From Skermania sp. ID1734 (GTDB lineage: Bacteria > Actinomycetota > Actinomycetes > Mycobacteriales > Mycobacteriaceae), in assembly GCF_007489285.1 (NCBI RefSeq), contig NZ_VLIY01000014.1, positions 85,824 to 149,823 of the forward strand: a stretch of 64,000 nt of DNA, in the 5' to 3' direction. A model generated the notes under the pieces. The model had not been told where the DNA came from. It worked only from the letters and a program-made list of their open reading frames with translations, and did not search any database. Every line of letters begins with the position of its first letter. The first letter of the stretch is position 1. Below, in pieces: positions 31,367 to 40,830 of this stretch. The position numbers and the translations under genes were made by a program.

Positions 31367-32054
31367 CAGTTCGGCGTCCTCGAATGTCATCTCGAGTCGA
31401 TCGATAGTGGTGCTCATGAGTGCCCGCTTGGGTAAACCGAGCGACCGGAGTTCGTCCGCCCACCGGGTGGTTTCCGAGGCGTAACGTGGCGCCGCCCGGT
31501 CGGGTACGCACGCCGGCTGGCCGCATCTTCCAGAGAGTGCAGCGGGTCGCGCCGTCGAGATGCGAGTAGGCGTCGAGCGAGGCATTGATGCCGGACCCGG
31601 GTGTGGGGATGCCTTGCCGCACTGACAGTTCCACGATCAGACTGCCGCGCTGTTGCAGAGTCGCGGTGCGTAGCGGCCCGTCGTTGCTCGCGGAAAATTC
31701 GGCCAGTTCCTTGGGAAATCCCCATATCTCGCGCCCGGCAGCGAGGGTGAAGTCGCCGTCCACCGGGAGCTGGTGAATGAAGACACCGGCTTTCGTCAAA
31801 CCGGCGGAATGGTGCCGGACCACGAAGGAGATGCCGAATTCGTTATAGGGCCCTAGATCTCCATCAACATAGTGAACGAAGACGAGAGTGCAGAGGCCAG
31901 TGTTGCGCGGCAGCCGCAGCACCCGTAGCCCCGAGTAGTCGATGATCTCTTGCGCGATATCGGCGCGCACGCGGAAGGTAGCGGCGAATGCATGCGCGAG
32001 CCGAATGTGGACCGGCATCGCGATTTCCTGGCCCAGCACACTGTGCGTGGTCAT
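31361..32054 (-). pseudogene. Acetoacetate decarboxylase-like gene with a frameshift, Rv3519-like
   Basis: The first frame (from ATG 32054) reads a good family sequence: MPVHIRLAHAFAATFRVRAD, YNEFGISFVVRHHSAGLTKAG, LAAGREIWGFPKELAEFSAS, up to LWKMRPAGVRTRPGG. The family-like C-terminus (RYASETTRWADELRSLGLP and onward to FEDAELL) continues in another frame that stops at 31361. Removing one G from TGGC at 31487-31490 (plus strand) rejoins them smoothly as GGARYASETTRW. The gene is either inactive or carries a sequencing error. It is divergent from cyp142 with a shared KstR box, as for Rv3519/Rv3518c. Confidence 0.8.
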
Positions 32055-32088
32055 GTCGCCAACACCGCCTTTACCAGTGAAGGGTGGT

Positions 32089-32102
32089 TGCAACACGTTC
32101 TA
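32089..32102. promoter_or_regulatory. KstR operator, perfect match, between Rv3519-like gene and cyp142
   Basis: TGCAACACGTTCTA fits TnnAACnnGTTnnA and ends 9 bases before the cyp142 ATG. Confidence 0.9.
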
Positions 32103-32111
32103 GTATTGGTT

Positions 32112-33323
32112 ATGGCGAGCGTTGATACCAGACCGGACTTCGATCTGCTCGACGGGCGGTTCTCCGCAGGTGAGCACGGCGATCCGCGGTTGGCCTACGC
32201 GTGGATGCGCCGACACGCGCCAGTGTGCAGGGACGTGCCGAACGCAATCGCGGCGGCGGCGAGTTACGACGCGATCATGGCTGCCGAACGCGATCCGGAC
32301 TTGTTCTCCAACGCCGGCGGCATTCGGCCGGAAACCGGCCCCTTGCCCCAGATGATCGATATGGACGACCCCGCGCACCTGCAACGGCGCAAGTTGGTCA
32401 ACAAGGGTTTCACTCGCCGCCGTGTAGAGGCACAAATTCCGCAGATCGAGGCGATCATCGACCAGCTCATCGACGCGGTCTGTGAAAAGGGCGAGTGCGA
32501 CTTCGTTACCGACCTGGCCGCGCCGCTGCCGATGGCCGTGATCGGAGACATGCTCGGCGTCCGACCGCGTGAGCGTGAGATGTTTCTGAACTGGTCCGAT
32601 GACCTAGTAAAGGCCTTGGGCAGCAACGTCTCCAATGACCAACTGATGGCGAGTATGCGCGCCTATGCAGCGTTCGGTGAATTCACCATGCGCACCATCG
32701 CACAACGGCGGCAGCAACCGACCGACGACCTCACCAGCGTCCTGGTGCACGCGGAGGTCGACGGTGAGCGACTCAGCGACGACGAGATTGTGGGTGAGAC
32801 GCTGCTGATCCTCGTCGGTGGCGACGAGACCACCCGGCACGTGCTCAGCGGCGGCATGGAGCAACTGTTGATCCACACCGACCAGCGCGACCGGTTGGTC
32901 GAGCGCCCCGACGGAATCCGGTGTGCGGTCGAGGAAATGCTGCGCTGGGTGACACCCATCAAGAACATGTGCCGGACTCTCACCCGCGACACCACCTTCT
33001 ACGGCGTCGATCTGCGCGCGGGGGAGAAGATGCTGTTGCTCTTCGAATCCGCGAACTTCGACGAGGTCCACTTCGACAACCCGGATGCCTTCGACTCCAG
33101 GCGCGACCCCAACCCGCACTTGGCCTTCGGCTTCGGGACGCACTTCTGCCTCGGTAATCAGTTGGCGCGGATTGAGGCCCGGTTGATGTTCGAACGACTG
33201 CTCGCGCGCCTGCCGGACATGGAAAGAGCTACGACCGGGCCCTTACCGCGGCGACCGGCGAACTTCATCTCCGGTCTCGAATCCATGCCGGTCCGCTTCA
33301 CGCCAACCGCCGCTTCTCGTTAG
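32112..33323 (+). CDS. cyp142: Cholesterol C26/C27 monooxygenase, CYP142
   Basis: 403 residues. Close to CYP142A1 through GGIRPETGPLPQMIDMDDPA, RKLVNKGFTRRRVE, DLAAPLPMAVIGDMLGVRP, I-helix ILVGGDETTRHVLSGG and heme loop AFGFGTHFCLGNQLAR with Cys346. It oxidises the terminal side-chain carbon of cholesterol or cholestenone to the acid, giving the stereochemistry opposite to CYP125, and serves as its back-up. ATG 32112 directly follows the KstR box. It converges on fadE33 with a 4-base overlap. Confidence 0.94.
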   Translation: MASVDTRPDFDLLDGRFSAGEHGDPRLAYAWMRRHAPVCRDVPNAIAAAASYDAIMAAERDPDLFSNAGGIRPETGPLPQMIDMDDPAHLQRRKLVNKGFTRRRVEAQIPQIEAIIDQLIDAVCEKGECDFVTDLAAPLPMAVIGDMLGVRPREREMFLNWSDDLVKALGSNVSNDQLMASMRAYAAFGEFTMRTIAQRRQQPTDDLTSVLVHAEVDGERLSDDEIVGETLLILVGGDETTRHVLSGGMEQLLIHTDQRDRLVERPDGIRCAVEEMLRWVTPIKNMCRTLTRDTTFYGVDLRAGEKMLLLFESANFDEVHFDNPDAFDSRRDPNPHLAFGFGTHFCLGNQLARIEARLMFERLLARLPDMERATTGPLPRRPANFISGLESMPVRFTPTAASR

Positions 33324-34408
33324 GAACGGCTGGAAACCACGTGCTGCGAAAGCTTTTCCACATAGCAGCGAGGCGCACCGAACAATTGCGCATCGGCGTG
33401 GGCGCGCTTGAAGTACAGGTGCGCGTCGTGTTCCCAGGTAATGGCGATGCCGCCATGCAGTTGAACCGACTCGGCGGCAACCGTTTCGAGTGCTTCTGAG
33501 CAGTAAATCTTTGCCGCAAATGCTGATTCGGCGGCATCTGGGTCATCGTTGGCAAGCGCAGCGGTAGCGGCGTAGGACATTGATCGCGCCGTCTCCACCA
33601 GTGCGTACATATCCGCCATCCGATGCTTCAGCGCCTGAAAGCTGCCGATAGGCCGGCCGAACTGCACCCGCGATTTTGTGTAAGCCACCGTGTTGGCCAG
33701 GCACCGGTCCGCGGCACCGACCTGCTCGGCGGCGAGAGCGGCGCACGCGATCACGCGTACGCGATCGATAACGTGTCCGCCGTTCCCGTTGTCGAGTCGT
33801 CGCGCCGGGGTGGCGTCGAAACTGACGCTGGTAAAGCGCCGAGTGGGATCCATCCCGCGAGTGGCTGCGCGAGTGGTTGTGGCTGGGTCCACCTCGAAGA
33901 ACCCATATCCGTCATCGGTGCTCGCGACGACAACCAGCACGTCGGCGATGTGTCCATCGAGCACGTACTGGCTGCTGCCACTGAGCCGCCCGGCTGAATC
34001 GGCGCTGACGCCTGGCGTATCCCACCCAGCTTCGCCTGCCCAGCACAGGGCAGCGACAGCACTGCCGGCGGCAATCTCTGGCAGCCACTGCGCACAGGAC
34101 TTCTCGTCGCCGAGCGCGAGTAGTGTCGGCGCGCAGATGGCCACGGATCCGAGCATCGGCGTGGCGGCCAGCACGCTTCCCAATTCCGACAACACCAGAT
34201 GCGACTCGACGATGCTTGCGCCAACACCGCCGAAATCCTCCGGTATAGCCAGTGCGGCAACGCCGACCTGTTCGCACAGCAACCGCCACAGCTTTTCGTC
34301 GTAGCCGGAGTCCGAGGCGATCGCCTCGCGCAGGCCGGCATGCTTGGCAAGCAGGGACCGAACCGTCGCTACCAGGTCGCGCTGCTCGTCGGTGATCCGG
34401 CCGATCAT
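33320..34408 (-). CDS. fadE33: Acyl-CoA dehydrogenase, FadE33-like
   Basis: 362 residues, somewhat longer than M. tuberculosis FadE33 (about 318). Acyl-CoA dehydrogenase C-terminal segments are clear: TKSRVQFGRPIGSFQALKHR, AESVQLHGGIAITWEHDAHLY. It lacks a confidently placed catalytic glutamate, as expected for one partner of the heteromeric alpha2-beta2 dehydrogenases of steroid catabolism. Last gene of fadD3-fadE31-fadE32-fadE33, acting on ring C/D intermediates. ATG 34408 overlaps the fadE32 stop by 4 bases. Confidence 0.87.
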   Translation of the reverse strand: MIGRITDEQRDLVATVRSLLAKHAGLREAIASDSGYDEKLWRLLCEQVGVAALAIPEDFGGVGASIVESHLVLSELGSVLAATPMLGSVAICAPTLLALGDEKSCAQWLPEIAAGSAVAALCWAGEAGWDTPGVSADSAGRLSGSSQYVLDGHIADVLVVVASTDDGYGFFEVDPATTTRAATRGMDPTRRFTSVSFDATPARRLDNGNGGHVIDRVRVIACAALAAEQVGAADRCLANTVAYTKSRVQFGRPIGSFQALKHRMADMYALVETARSMSYAATAALANDDPDAAESAFAAKIYCSEALETVAAESVQLHGGIAITWEHDAHLYFKRAHADAQLFGAPRCYVEKLSQHVVSSRS

Positions 34409-35400
34409 GCCGTGCCTCGCAATGCGGTTGCGATGCGGGTGCGGTGGAACTCGGCGGTGCCCCAGGCACTTTGGAGTGCCCGTACCTTGGTCAACCACAG
34501 CGAGAGGTCGTACTCGGCCGTGTAGCCGATGGCGCCGTGGACCTGCAGCGCCTTGCGCGCCACCAGATACGCCGCATCACCGCAAGCAACCTTGGCAGCG
34601 GATACATCGCGTGCGGAGGTCGGCGAATCCGTCGAGAGCGCGGTCGCGGCACCGTAGAGCAGCGGCCGCGCCATCTCCACCGCGACCAACGCGTCTGCTA
34701 AATGGTGCTTGATGGCCTGGAATTGACCGATGGGTCTGCCGAACTGGACACGATTCTTCGCGTAGTCGGTGCTGATCTCGAGCATTTTCAGCCCGGCTCC
34801 GAGAAGCTGGGCAGCGCAGGCCAGTACGGCGTGATCCACCGCCGCGCTCACCGCGTCCGCGGCGTCGTCGGCGACCACGTCGGACGCGGAGATGTCGAAC
34901 AACCGCCGGGCCGCATCCACTGACGTTCTGCGGTCACTGATATCGGCGCGGCGAACCGTCGTCATGTCCGCGTAGAGCACCAGGTCGGCGATATCGGCGT
35001 CCAGGGCGCGCGGTGTCAGTGGGTGTACCGCGACGGAGCCGAGTGCCGCGCCGGTGGCCAGTCGCGGCAGCCATTGCGCAGCCAGGTCACGATAGTCCAG
35101 TCGCTGCAGCAACGCCGGTAGGAATGCGGCGGTTTCGACCAACGGGCCGGGCACGGCGGCGCGGCCGAGTTCGATGAAGGCGACCACGAGGTCGACCGGT
35201 GACGCCCCCAGGCCGTCGTAGGACTCGTCGACGATCAAGCCGGTGACGCCGGCATCGGCGAGCTGCCGCAACAGCGCCCGCCCAGGGTCGAGATCGCCGC
35301 GGGCCCACGATCGCACGATGTCTGGGGTCTTGCTGCCGGCCAATAGGTCACCGAGACTGCGGGCGAAATCGGATTGCTCGGTTGACAATGCGAACTTCAT
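34405..35400 (-). CDS. fadE32: Acyl-CoA dehydrogenase, FadE32-like
   Basis: 331 residues (M. tuberculosis FadE32 about 322). N-terminal MKFALSTEQSDFARSLGDLL, then DYAKNRVQFGRPIGQFQAIK and ALQVHGAIGYTAEYDLSLWL, the flavin-contact segments of the family. FadE32 has been linked to dehydrogenation of MOODA-CoA, the linear product left after opening of the last ring. ATG 35400 overlaps the fadE31 stop by 4 bases, so subunits of the heteromer are coupled in translation. Confidence 0.88.
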   Translation of the reverse strand: MKFALSTEQSDFARSLGDLLAGSKTPDIVRSWARGDLDPGRALLRQLADAGVTGLIVDESYDGLGASPVDLVVAFIELGRAAVPGPLVETAAFLPALLQRLDYRDLAAQWLPRLATGAALGSVAVHPLTPRALDADIADLVLYADMTTVRRADISDRRTSVDAARRLFDISASDVVADDAADAVSAAVDHAVLACAAQLLGAGLKMLEISTDYAKNRVQFGRPIGQFQAIKHHLADALVAVEMARPLLYGAATALSTDSPTSARDVSAAKVACGDAAYLVARKALQVHGAIGYTAEYDLSLWLTKVRALQSAWGTAEFHRTRIATALRGTA

Positions 35401-36536
35401 CGATCGGCCTTCGGTAGTCCGAGCAGCCGCTCGGCGACAATGTTGCGCTGGATTTCGTTGGTGCCGGCATAGATCGGGCCGGATAGTGAGAACAAGTACC
35501 CGTCGAGCCACGGACCTTCGAGTTCGCCGTCAGCGCCGAGCAGATCGAGCGCGGTTTCATGGATAGAAACGTCGAGCTGCGACCAGAACAGCTTGTTCAC
35601 CGAGGACTCCGCGCCGAGCGCGCCGCCTTCGATCAGCCGGGTGACCGTGCTCCACGTGCTGAGCCGGTACGCTTCCGCGCCGATCCAGGCATCGACCACT
35701 CGGTCGCGGGCGGCCGTGTCGGCGGGGTCGGCCTGCTTGCGCCACAACTGGATGAGCCGATCCGTGGCCGCGTTGAACCGGCCCGGGCTACGCAACGACA
35801 ACCCGCGCTCGTTGCTCGAGGTGCTCATCGCGACGCGCCAACCGTCGTGCACGCCCCCGATCACGTCGGCATTCGGCACAAAGACGTTGTCGAAGAACAA
35901 CTCCGCAAAGCCCGGCTCACCGTCGAGTTGCGGTATCGGCCGCACCGTGACACCTTCCGCGGTGAGCGGAAACATGAAGTAGGTCAGGCCGCGGTGTCGT
36001 TCGGCCGCCGGATCGCTGCGGAAGAGGCCGAAACCCCAGTCCGCGAAGGCGGCGCGGGAATTCCAGGTCTTCTGACCGTTCAGCAACCAGCCGCCGTCGG
36101 TCTGCGTTGCGGTCGAGCGAATACCGGCCAGGTCGCTGCCCGCCTCCGGTTCGGACCAGGCTTGCGCCCAAATGTCGTCGGCTCGTGCCATGCGCGGCAT
36201 GATGCGCTGCAATTGCTCGGGGGTGCCGTGCTCGAACAAGGTGGGCGCCAACAGAAAGATGCCGTTCTGGCTCACCCGGCCGGGCGCACCGGCGGCGTAG
36301 TACTCTTGCTCGAAGAGCACCCATTCCACCAAAGATGCGTCGCGCCCACCGAGTTCGGTCGGCCAGGACACCACCGACAGTCGTGCGTCGGCCAGCGTGC
36401 GCTCCCATTCGCGATGGGCTTCGAACCCTTCGCGGGTGTCCATCGATGGCAACGGCTGTGCGGGCACGTGTTCGGCGAGAAAGTCGCGCACTTCCTGCTG
36501 AAATGTCAACTCCGCGGAATCGAGTTCCAAATCCAC
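35397..36536 (-). CDS. fadE31: Acyl-CoA dehydrogenase, FadE31-like
   Basis: 379 residues (M. tuberculosis FadE31 about 377). Seen: QAWSEPEAGSDLAGIRSTAT and NGQKTWNSRAAFADWGFGLF (FAD and substrate contacts) and C-terminal YAGTNEIQRNIVAERLLGLP. Reported partners in M. tuberculosis are FadE32 and FadE33. It belongs to HIP (ring C/D) degradation under KstR2. Start GTG 36536, 2 bases after the fadD3 stop. Confidence 0.9.
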   Translation of the reverse strand: MDLELDSAELTFQQEVRDFLAEHVPAQPLPSMDTREGFEAHREWERTLADARLSVVSWPTELGGRDASLVEWVLFEQEYYAAGAPGRVSQNGIFLLAPTLFEHGTPEQLQRIMPRMARADDIWAQAWSEPEAGSDLAGIRSTATQTDGGWLLNGQKTWNSRAAFADWGFGLFRSDPAAERHRGLTYFMFPLTAEGVTVRPIPQLDGEPGFAELFFDNVFVPNADVIGGVHDGWRVAMSTSSNERGLSLRSPGRFNAATDRLIQLWRKQADPADTAARDRVVDAWIGAEAYRLSTWSTVTRLIEGGALGAESSVNKLFWSQLDVSIHETALDLLGADGELEGPWLDGYLFSLSGPIYAGTNEIQRNIVAERLLGLPKADR

Positions 36537-36538
36537 TG

Positions 36539-38125
36539 CTATGTCCTGCCTTCCGCGGCCCGCAGGTCGCGCTTGAGCACTTTGCCACCAGCGTTCCGCG
36601 GCAGCACGTCGAGGAATTCCACGGTTCGCGGCACCTTGTAGTTGGCCAGATTCGCCTTGGCGTAGCCGATCACGTCGTCTGCTGATAGCGCGTGATCAGG
36701 ACGGCGGACCACAAAAGCCTTGCCCACCTCGCCCATTCGGTCATCGGGGACACCGATCACGGCCGAGTCGGCGACGCCGTCCAGACGAGCCAGCACCTGT
36801 TCCACCTCGGCCGGGTATACGTTGAAGCCCCCGCAGATGTACATATCCTTGAGTCGGTCGGTGATCTTGAGGTAGCCGCGATCGTCGATGTAGCCGACAT
36901 CTCCCGTGTGCAACCAGCCGTCGGAATCGATGGTCTTGGCGGTGGCTTCCGGGTCGTCGAGATATCCGAGCATCACGTTGGGGCCACGCATGAGTAACTC
37001 GCCGGTGCGGTCATCGATCCGAATCTCGAAGCCCGCGATCGGCCTCCCGCACGTCGTCGCGACAGTCACCGGGTCGTCATCGGGCCGGCACATGGTGCCG
37101 AATCCGCAACCTTCGGAGAGTCCGTAGGCCGTGAGCACAACGTCGAAGTCCAGGTCCGATTGCATTCGTTCGACCAGCGCGACCGGCACGACAGCCGCGC
37201 CCGTGACGGCAACGCGCAGGGTGGACAGTTCGAAGCGGTCCCGATCGGGATGGTCAAGGATCGACTGGTAAATGGTCGGGGGCCCAGGCAGGACGGTAAT
37301 GCGTTCCGCCGCAACAGTGCTCATTGCGGTCGGTACGTCGAATACGGCCTGCGGCACGATGGTCGCTCCGGTAACCAGGCACGCCAGTATTCCGGCCTTG
37401 TAACCGAAGCTGTGGAAGAACGGGTTGATAATCAGGTAGCGATCTTGCGCGGTCAGCGTCGCGCACTCCGCCCAAGCACGCACAACCGCCAGGGCCTGAC
37501 GGTGCGCGCACATCGCGCCCTTGCTTCGACCCGTCGTACCGGACGTGAACAGAATGTCGCAAAGATCTTCGGGTGCAATGGAATCGGCGCGCTCATCGGC
37601 TTCGGTCGGGGAGACCGCCCGCGCAAACTGGGCGACATCGTCCCATTCGAGGTCGCCGGGAGAGCCTGGAGTTGCCGTCTCGCCCACGGGTATTCGGATC
37701 ACCGTGTCGAGGTCGGGGGCGTCGGTCAACTGCCGCAGTTCGGCGAGCCGGTCTTTGCCGAGGAAGCTGGCGGCAACGAAGAGCACCCGGGAACGGGTCC
37801 GTGCAATCAGATCCGACGCCTCCGCTGCGGTGTAACGAGTGTTGATCGGGATCAGAACGCCGCCCGCGTAGTGGACTGCCAGCGCCGCCGTCACCCAATG
37901 ATGGGTATTTGGCGACCAGATCGCGACGCAATCCGCACGCTGCAGTCCGCGGGCAATGAGGCCGCGTGCGACAGTCTGTACCGCCGCGAGCAGCCCGGAC
38001 CAGGTGATTCGCACGTCACCGTCGACGACCGCTTCGGAATCGCCCCACGTCGCCGCGGCGTGGCGCAGCGCCATGGGCGTCGTCTGCGACGGGTCCGTCG
38101 CGGCGGGTTGAGTCACCGTTTCCAC
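36539..38125 (-). CDS. fadD3: HIP-CoA synthetase
   Basis: 528 residues. Acyl-adenylate synthetase with AMP-binding P-loop DILFTSGTTGRSKGAMCAHRQ (split: FTSGTTGRSKG), INPFFHSFGYKAGILACLVTGAT, TAYGLSEGCGFGTMCRP, WLHTGDVGYID and catalytic Lys in NAGGKVLKRDL. The segments WSPNTHHWV and YICGGFNVYPAEVEQVLARLDG are close to M. tuberculosis FadD3, which activates HIP (the propionate left after loss of rings A and B). First gene of the KstR2-controlled minus-strand operon, GTG start. Confidence 0.93.
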   Translation of the reverse strand: METVTQPAATDPSQTTPMALRHAAATWGDSEAVVDGDVRITWSGLLAAVQTVARGLIARGLQRADCVAIWSPNTHHWVTAALAVHYAGGVLIPINTRYTAAEASDLIARTRSRVLFVAASFLGKDRLAELRQLTDAPDLDTVIRIPVGETATPGSPGDLEWDDVAQFARAVSPTEADERADSIAPEDLCDILFTSGTTGRSKGAMCAHRQALAVVRAWAECATLTAQDRYLIINPFFHSFGYKAGILACLVTGATIVPQAVFDVPTAMSTVAAERITVLPGPPTIYQSILDHPDRDRFELSTLRVAVTGAAVVPVALVERMQSDLDFDVVLTAYGLSEGCGFGTMCRPDDDPVTVATTCGRPIAGFEIRIDDRTGELLMRGPNVMLGYLDDPEATAKTIDSDGWLHTGDVGYIDDRGYLKITDRLKDMYICGGFNVYPAEVEQVLARLDGVADSAVIGVPDDRMGEVGKAFVVRRPDHALSADDVIGYAKANLANYKVPRTVEFLDVLPRNAGGKVLKRDLRAAEGRT

Positions 38126-38155
38126 CTAGCGGGTCGTTCTCGTTCCACGTTAGCA

Positions 38156-38169
38156 AGCAAGTGCTTGGT
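38156..38169. promoter_or_regulatory. KstR2 operator, perfect match, fadD3-fadE30 divergent promoter
   Basis: AGCAAGTGCTTGGT fits AnCAAGnnCTTGnT. It lies 30 bases from the fadD3 start and 17 from fadE30, so one site serves both. HIP-CoA is the known releasing ligand of KstR2. Confidence 0.9.
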
Positions 38170-38185
38170 AGGTTATCCTACTCGT

Positions 38186-39376
38186 GTGACGGGTGCTGAT
38201 GGCAACTCCGCAAACGCGAGGTTCGCCGAGGAGATTCGAGACTGGCTCGCCGACAACCTTGTCGGTGAGTTTGCGCAGCTGCGCGGGCTGGGCGGCCCGG
38301 GGCGCGAGCACGAGGCGTATGAGGAGCGGCTGGCCTGGGACCGCCACTTGGCTGCTGCCGGGTGGACCTGCCTGGGCTGGCCGCGCGAGTACGGCGGACG
38401 TGCGGCGACGCTGGAACAACAGGTCATCTTCCACCAGGAATACGCCCGCGCTAACGCCCCCGCACGGGTGTCGCACATCGGGGAGGAACTGCTCGGCCCC
38501 ACCTTGATGGCGTTCGGCACCGATGCCCAGAAACGCCGGTTTCTGCCCGGGATCAAGGCCGTGCGCGAACTGTGGTGTCAGGGCTACTCCGAACCGGGCG
38601 CCGGCTCCGACCTGGCCGCGGTCTCGACGACCGCGCGCCTCGACGGCGACGGATGGTCCATCAACGGTCAAAAGGTATGGACCTCTCTTGCGCACGTCGC
38701 CGATTGGTGCTTCGTAGTCGCGCGCACAGAACCCGGGTCCAAGCGTCATCACGGCCTGTCGTACCTGCTGGTGCCGATGAAACAGCCAGGTGTGCAGGTG
38801 CGCCCGATCCTCCAGTTGACCGAGACCTCCGAGTTCAACGAGGTGTTCTTCGACAATGCCCGCACGAGTGCAGATCTGGTCGTGGGCGCTGTCGGGGATG
38901 GCTGGCGCATTGCCATGGGCACCTTGACCTTTGAACGCGGGGTGTCCACCCTCGGTCAGCAGATCGGCTTTGCCCGTGAGTTGCAAGAGATAGTTGAGCT
39001 TGCCGAACGCAACGGCGCCGCTAGCGATCCGGTGATCCGGGACAAGCTGACCCGGGCCTGGATCGGTCTGCGGGTGATGCGCGCGCACGCCGCGCGGACG
39101 CTCGCGAATGTCGACGCCGGCACCGGCGCGGGTGAGGCGTCGGTAGCGAAGCTGTTGTGGGCCAACTGGCATCGCGGTCTCGGCGAACTCGCGATGGAGG
39201 TCCTCGGTGCGCCGGGCTTGCTCGCTGCTGACGCGCCCGAGAACGGGCGGCTATCGGAACTGCAACGGCTCTACCTGTTCAGTCGCGCCGACACGATCTA
39301 CGGCGGATCGAACGAGGTGCAGCGCAACATCCTTGCCGAGCGGGTGCTCGGCCTACCGCGAGAGGCGCGTCCATGA
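38186..39376 (+). CDS. fadE30: Acyl-CoA dehydrogenase, FadE30
   Basis: 396 residues (M. tuberculosis FadE30 about 385). Seen: GWTCLGWPREYGGRAATLEQQ, CQGYSEPGAGSDLAAVSTTA, INGQKVWTSLAHVADWCFVV and YGGSNEVQRNILAERVLGLP. FadE30 carries out the first dehydrogenation of the HIP-CoA side chain. GTG 38186 follows the KstR2 box closely. Overlaps the next gene by 4 bases. Confidence 0.92.
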   Translation: MTGADGNSANARFAEEIRDWLADNLVGEFAQLRGLGGPGREHEAYEERLAWDRHLAAAGWTCLGWPREYGGRAATLEQQVIFHQEYARANAPARVSHIGEELLGPTLMAFGTDAQKRRFLPGIKAVRELWCQGYSEPGAGSDLAAVSTTARLDGDGWSINGQKVWTSLAHVADWCFVVARTEPGSKRHHGLSYLLVPMKQPGVQVRPILQLTETSEFNEVFFDNARTSADLVVGAVGDGWRIAMGTLTFERGVSTLGQQIGFARELQEIVELAERNGAASDPVIRDKLTRAWIGLRVMRAHAARTLANVDAGTGAGEASVAKLLWANWHRGLGELAMEVLGAPGLLAADAPENGRLSELQRLYLFSRADTIYGGSNEVQRNILAERVLGLPREARP

Positions 39377-40179
39377 CGGTCAACTCCCATCCGCTCGCCA
39401 TCGCCCCAGCGGAGGTCGTAGGGCACGGATTGCTCACGGGTCGAACGGCTCTCGTCACCGCCGCCGCCGGAACGGGAATCGGCTCGGCAACGGCGCGCCG
39501 GATGCTCGCCGAGGGTGCCGACGTGATCGTCTCGGACTATCACGAACGGCGTTTGGAAACCACGCGTGCCGAGCTCTCCGAAAACTATCCGGATCGACGG
39601 GTTGCCGCCGTGCCGTGCGACGTCAGCAGTTCGGAGCAGGTTGCCCGACTGTTCTCCGAAGCGGCGCAGGTAATGGGACGGTTGGACGTCGTCGTCAACA
39701 ACGCCGGCCTGGGCGGCGAGACGCCCGTCATCGACATGACTGACGAGCAGTGGGATCGCGTGCTCGACGTGACGCTGAACGGTACGTTCCGCTGTACCCG
39801 AGAGGCGTTGCGGTACTTTCGCAATGCCGGTCACGGTGGTGTGATAGTCAACAATGCCAGTGTGCTGGGGTGGCGCGCGCAACACGGCCAAGCGCACTAC
39901 GCCGCCGCAAAAGCCGGCGTGATGGCGTTGACGAGGTGCAGCGCGATCGAGGCCGCAGAACTCGGCGTGCGGATCAACGCGGTGGCGCCGAGCATCGCCA
40001 CGCACGCATTCCTGGCCAAGGTAACCTCCAACGAATTGCTCGACAGGCTGGCCGCCGGTGAGGCATTCGGTCGGGCCGCGCAACCGTGGGAGGTGGCCGC
40101 GACCATCGCCATGCTGGCCAGCGATTACACCACCTACCTCACCGGTGAGGTCGTGTCGATCAGCAGCCAGCGGGCCTGA
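39373..40179 (+). CDS. Short-chain dehydrogenase/reductase, Rv3559c-like
   Basis: 268 residues. Cofactor loop TAAAGTGIGSATARRM (a TAAAGTGIG variant of TGxxxGIG), VVNNAGLGGETP, Ser in VNNASVLGW, and YAAAK. Sits between fadE30 and kstR2 exactly as Rv3559c does. Presumed to oxidise a hydroxyl on ring C/D CoA intermediates; the exact step is not fixed by sequence. ATG 39373 overlaps the fadE30 stop. Confidence 0.87.
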   Translation: MTVNSHPLAIAPAEVVGHGLLTGRTALVTAAAGTGIGSATARRMLAEGADVIVSDYHERRLETTRAELSENYPDRRVAAVPCDVSSSEQVARLFSEAAQVMGRLDVVVNNAGLGGETPVIDMTDEQWDRVLDVTLNGTFRCTREALRYFRNAGHGGVIVNNASVLGWRAQHGQAHYAAAKAGVMALTRCSAIEAAELGVRINAVAPSIATHAFLAKVTSNELLDRLAAGEAFGRAAQPWEVAATIAMLASDYTTYLTGEVVSISSQRA

Positions 40180-40205
40180 CCGCGTCGCAGATAGGATCCA
40201 TTGAA

Positions 40206-40823
40206 GTGCCAGCTCCCAAAGACACCGGTGAAAAGGGCGGTCGCCGTGAGGAATTGCTCAATCTAGCGGCGAAACTCTTTGCGCAGCGCGGACTACGAGC
40301 AACCACAGTCCGCGACATCGCCGACGCAGCCGGTATCCTTTCCGGCAGTCTCTATCATCACTTCGATTCCAAGGAATCGATGGTCGATGAGATCTTGCGT
40401 GGCTTCCTCGATGACCTGTTCGGGAGGTACCGCGAGATCATCGACGCCGGTCTCTCGCCGCGAACGACGCTGGAAGCGTTGGTTACCGCGTCATTCGAGG
40501 CTATCGACGCCTCGCATTCCGCGGTGGCCATCTACCAGGATGAGGCCAAGCATCTGCACGACCTCGGGCGGTTCGCCTACATCGACGAACGCAACCAGGA
40601 GTTCCGGCAGATGTGGATGGGCGTGCTGGAGCGCGGAATCCGCGACGGCAGCTTTCGGCCGGACACCGATGTCGAGCTTGCCTACCGGTTCCTGCGCGAC
40701 ACCGTGTGGGTCGCTGTCCGCTGGTACCGGCCGGGCGGATCGATGACCGCGGACGCGGTCGCCAAACACTATTTGACAATCGTGCTCGACGGGCTGTCCG
40801 TGCCCGGCGTGAGTAAGAAATGA
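40206..40823 (+). CDS. kstR2: TetR-family repressor KstR2
   Basis: 205 residues (M. tuberculosis KstR2 200). Helix-turn-helix TTVRDIADAAGILSGSLYHHF with the SLYHHFDSKESM recognition end; ligand domain includes YQDEAKHLHDLGRFAYIDERN. It represses the HIP-degradation genes and is released by HIP-CoA. GTG start 40206; embedded between its target genes and followed 7 bases later by fadA6. The two operators in the window match its known consensus. Confidence 0.93.
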   Translation: MPAPKDTGEKGGRREELLNLAAKLFAQRGLRATTVRDIADAAGILSGSLYHHFDSKESMVDEILRGFLDDLFGRYREIIDAGLSPRTTLEALVTASFEAIDASHSAVAIYQDEAKHLHDLGRFAYIDERNQEFRQMWMGVLERGIRDGSFRPDTDVELAYRFLRDTVWVAVRWYRPGGSMTADAVAKHYLTIVLDGLSVPGVSKK

Positions 40824-40830
40824 GACTGAC

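Noticed and set aside
37160..38185. A long upstream extension of fadE30 on the plus strand
   Set aside because: It runs antisense over fadD3 and across the KstR2 box; the acyl-CoA dehydrogenase sequence starts only at about 38186.
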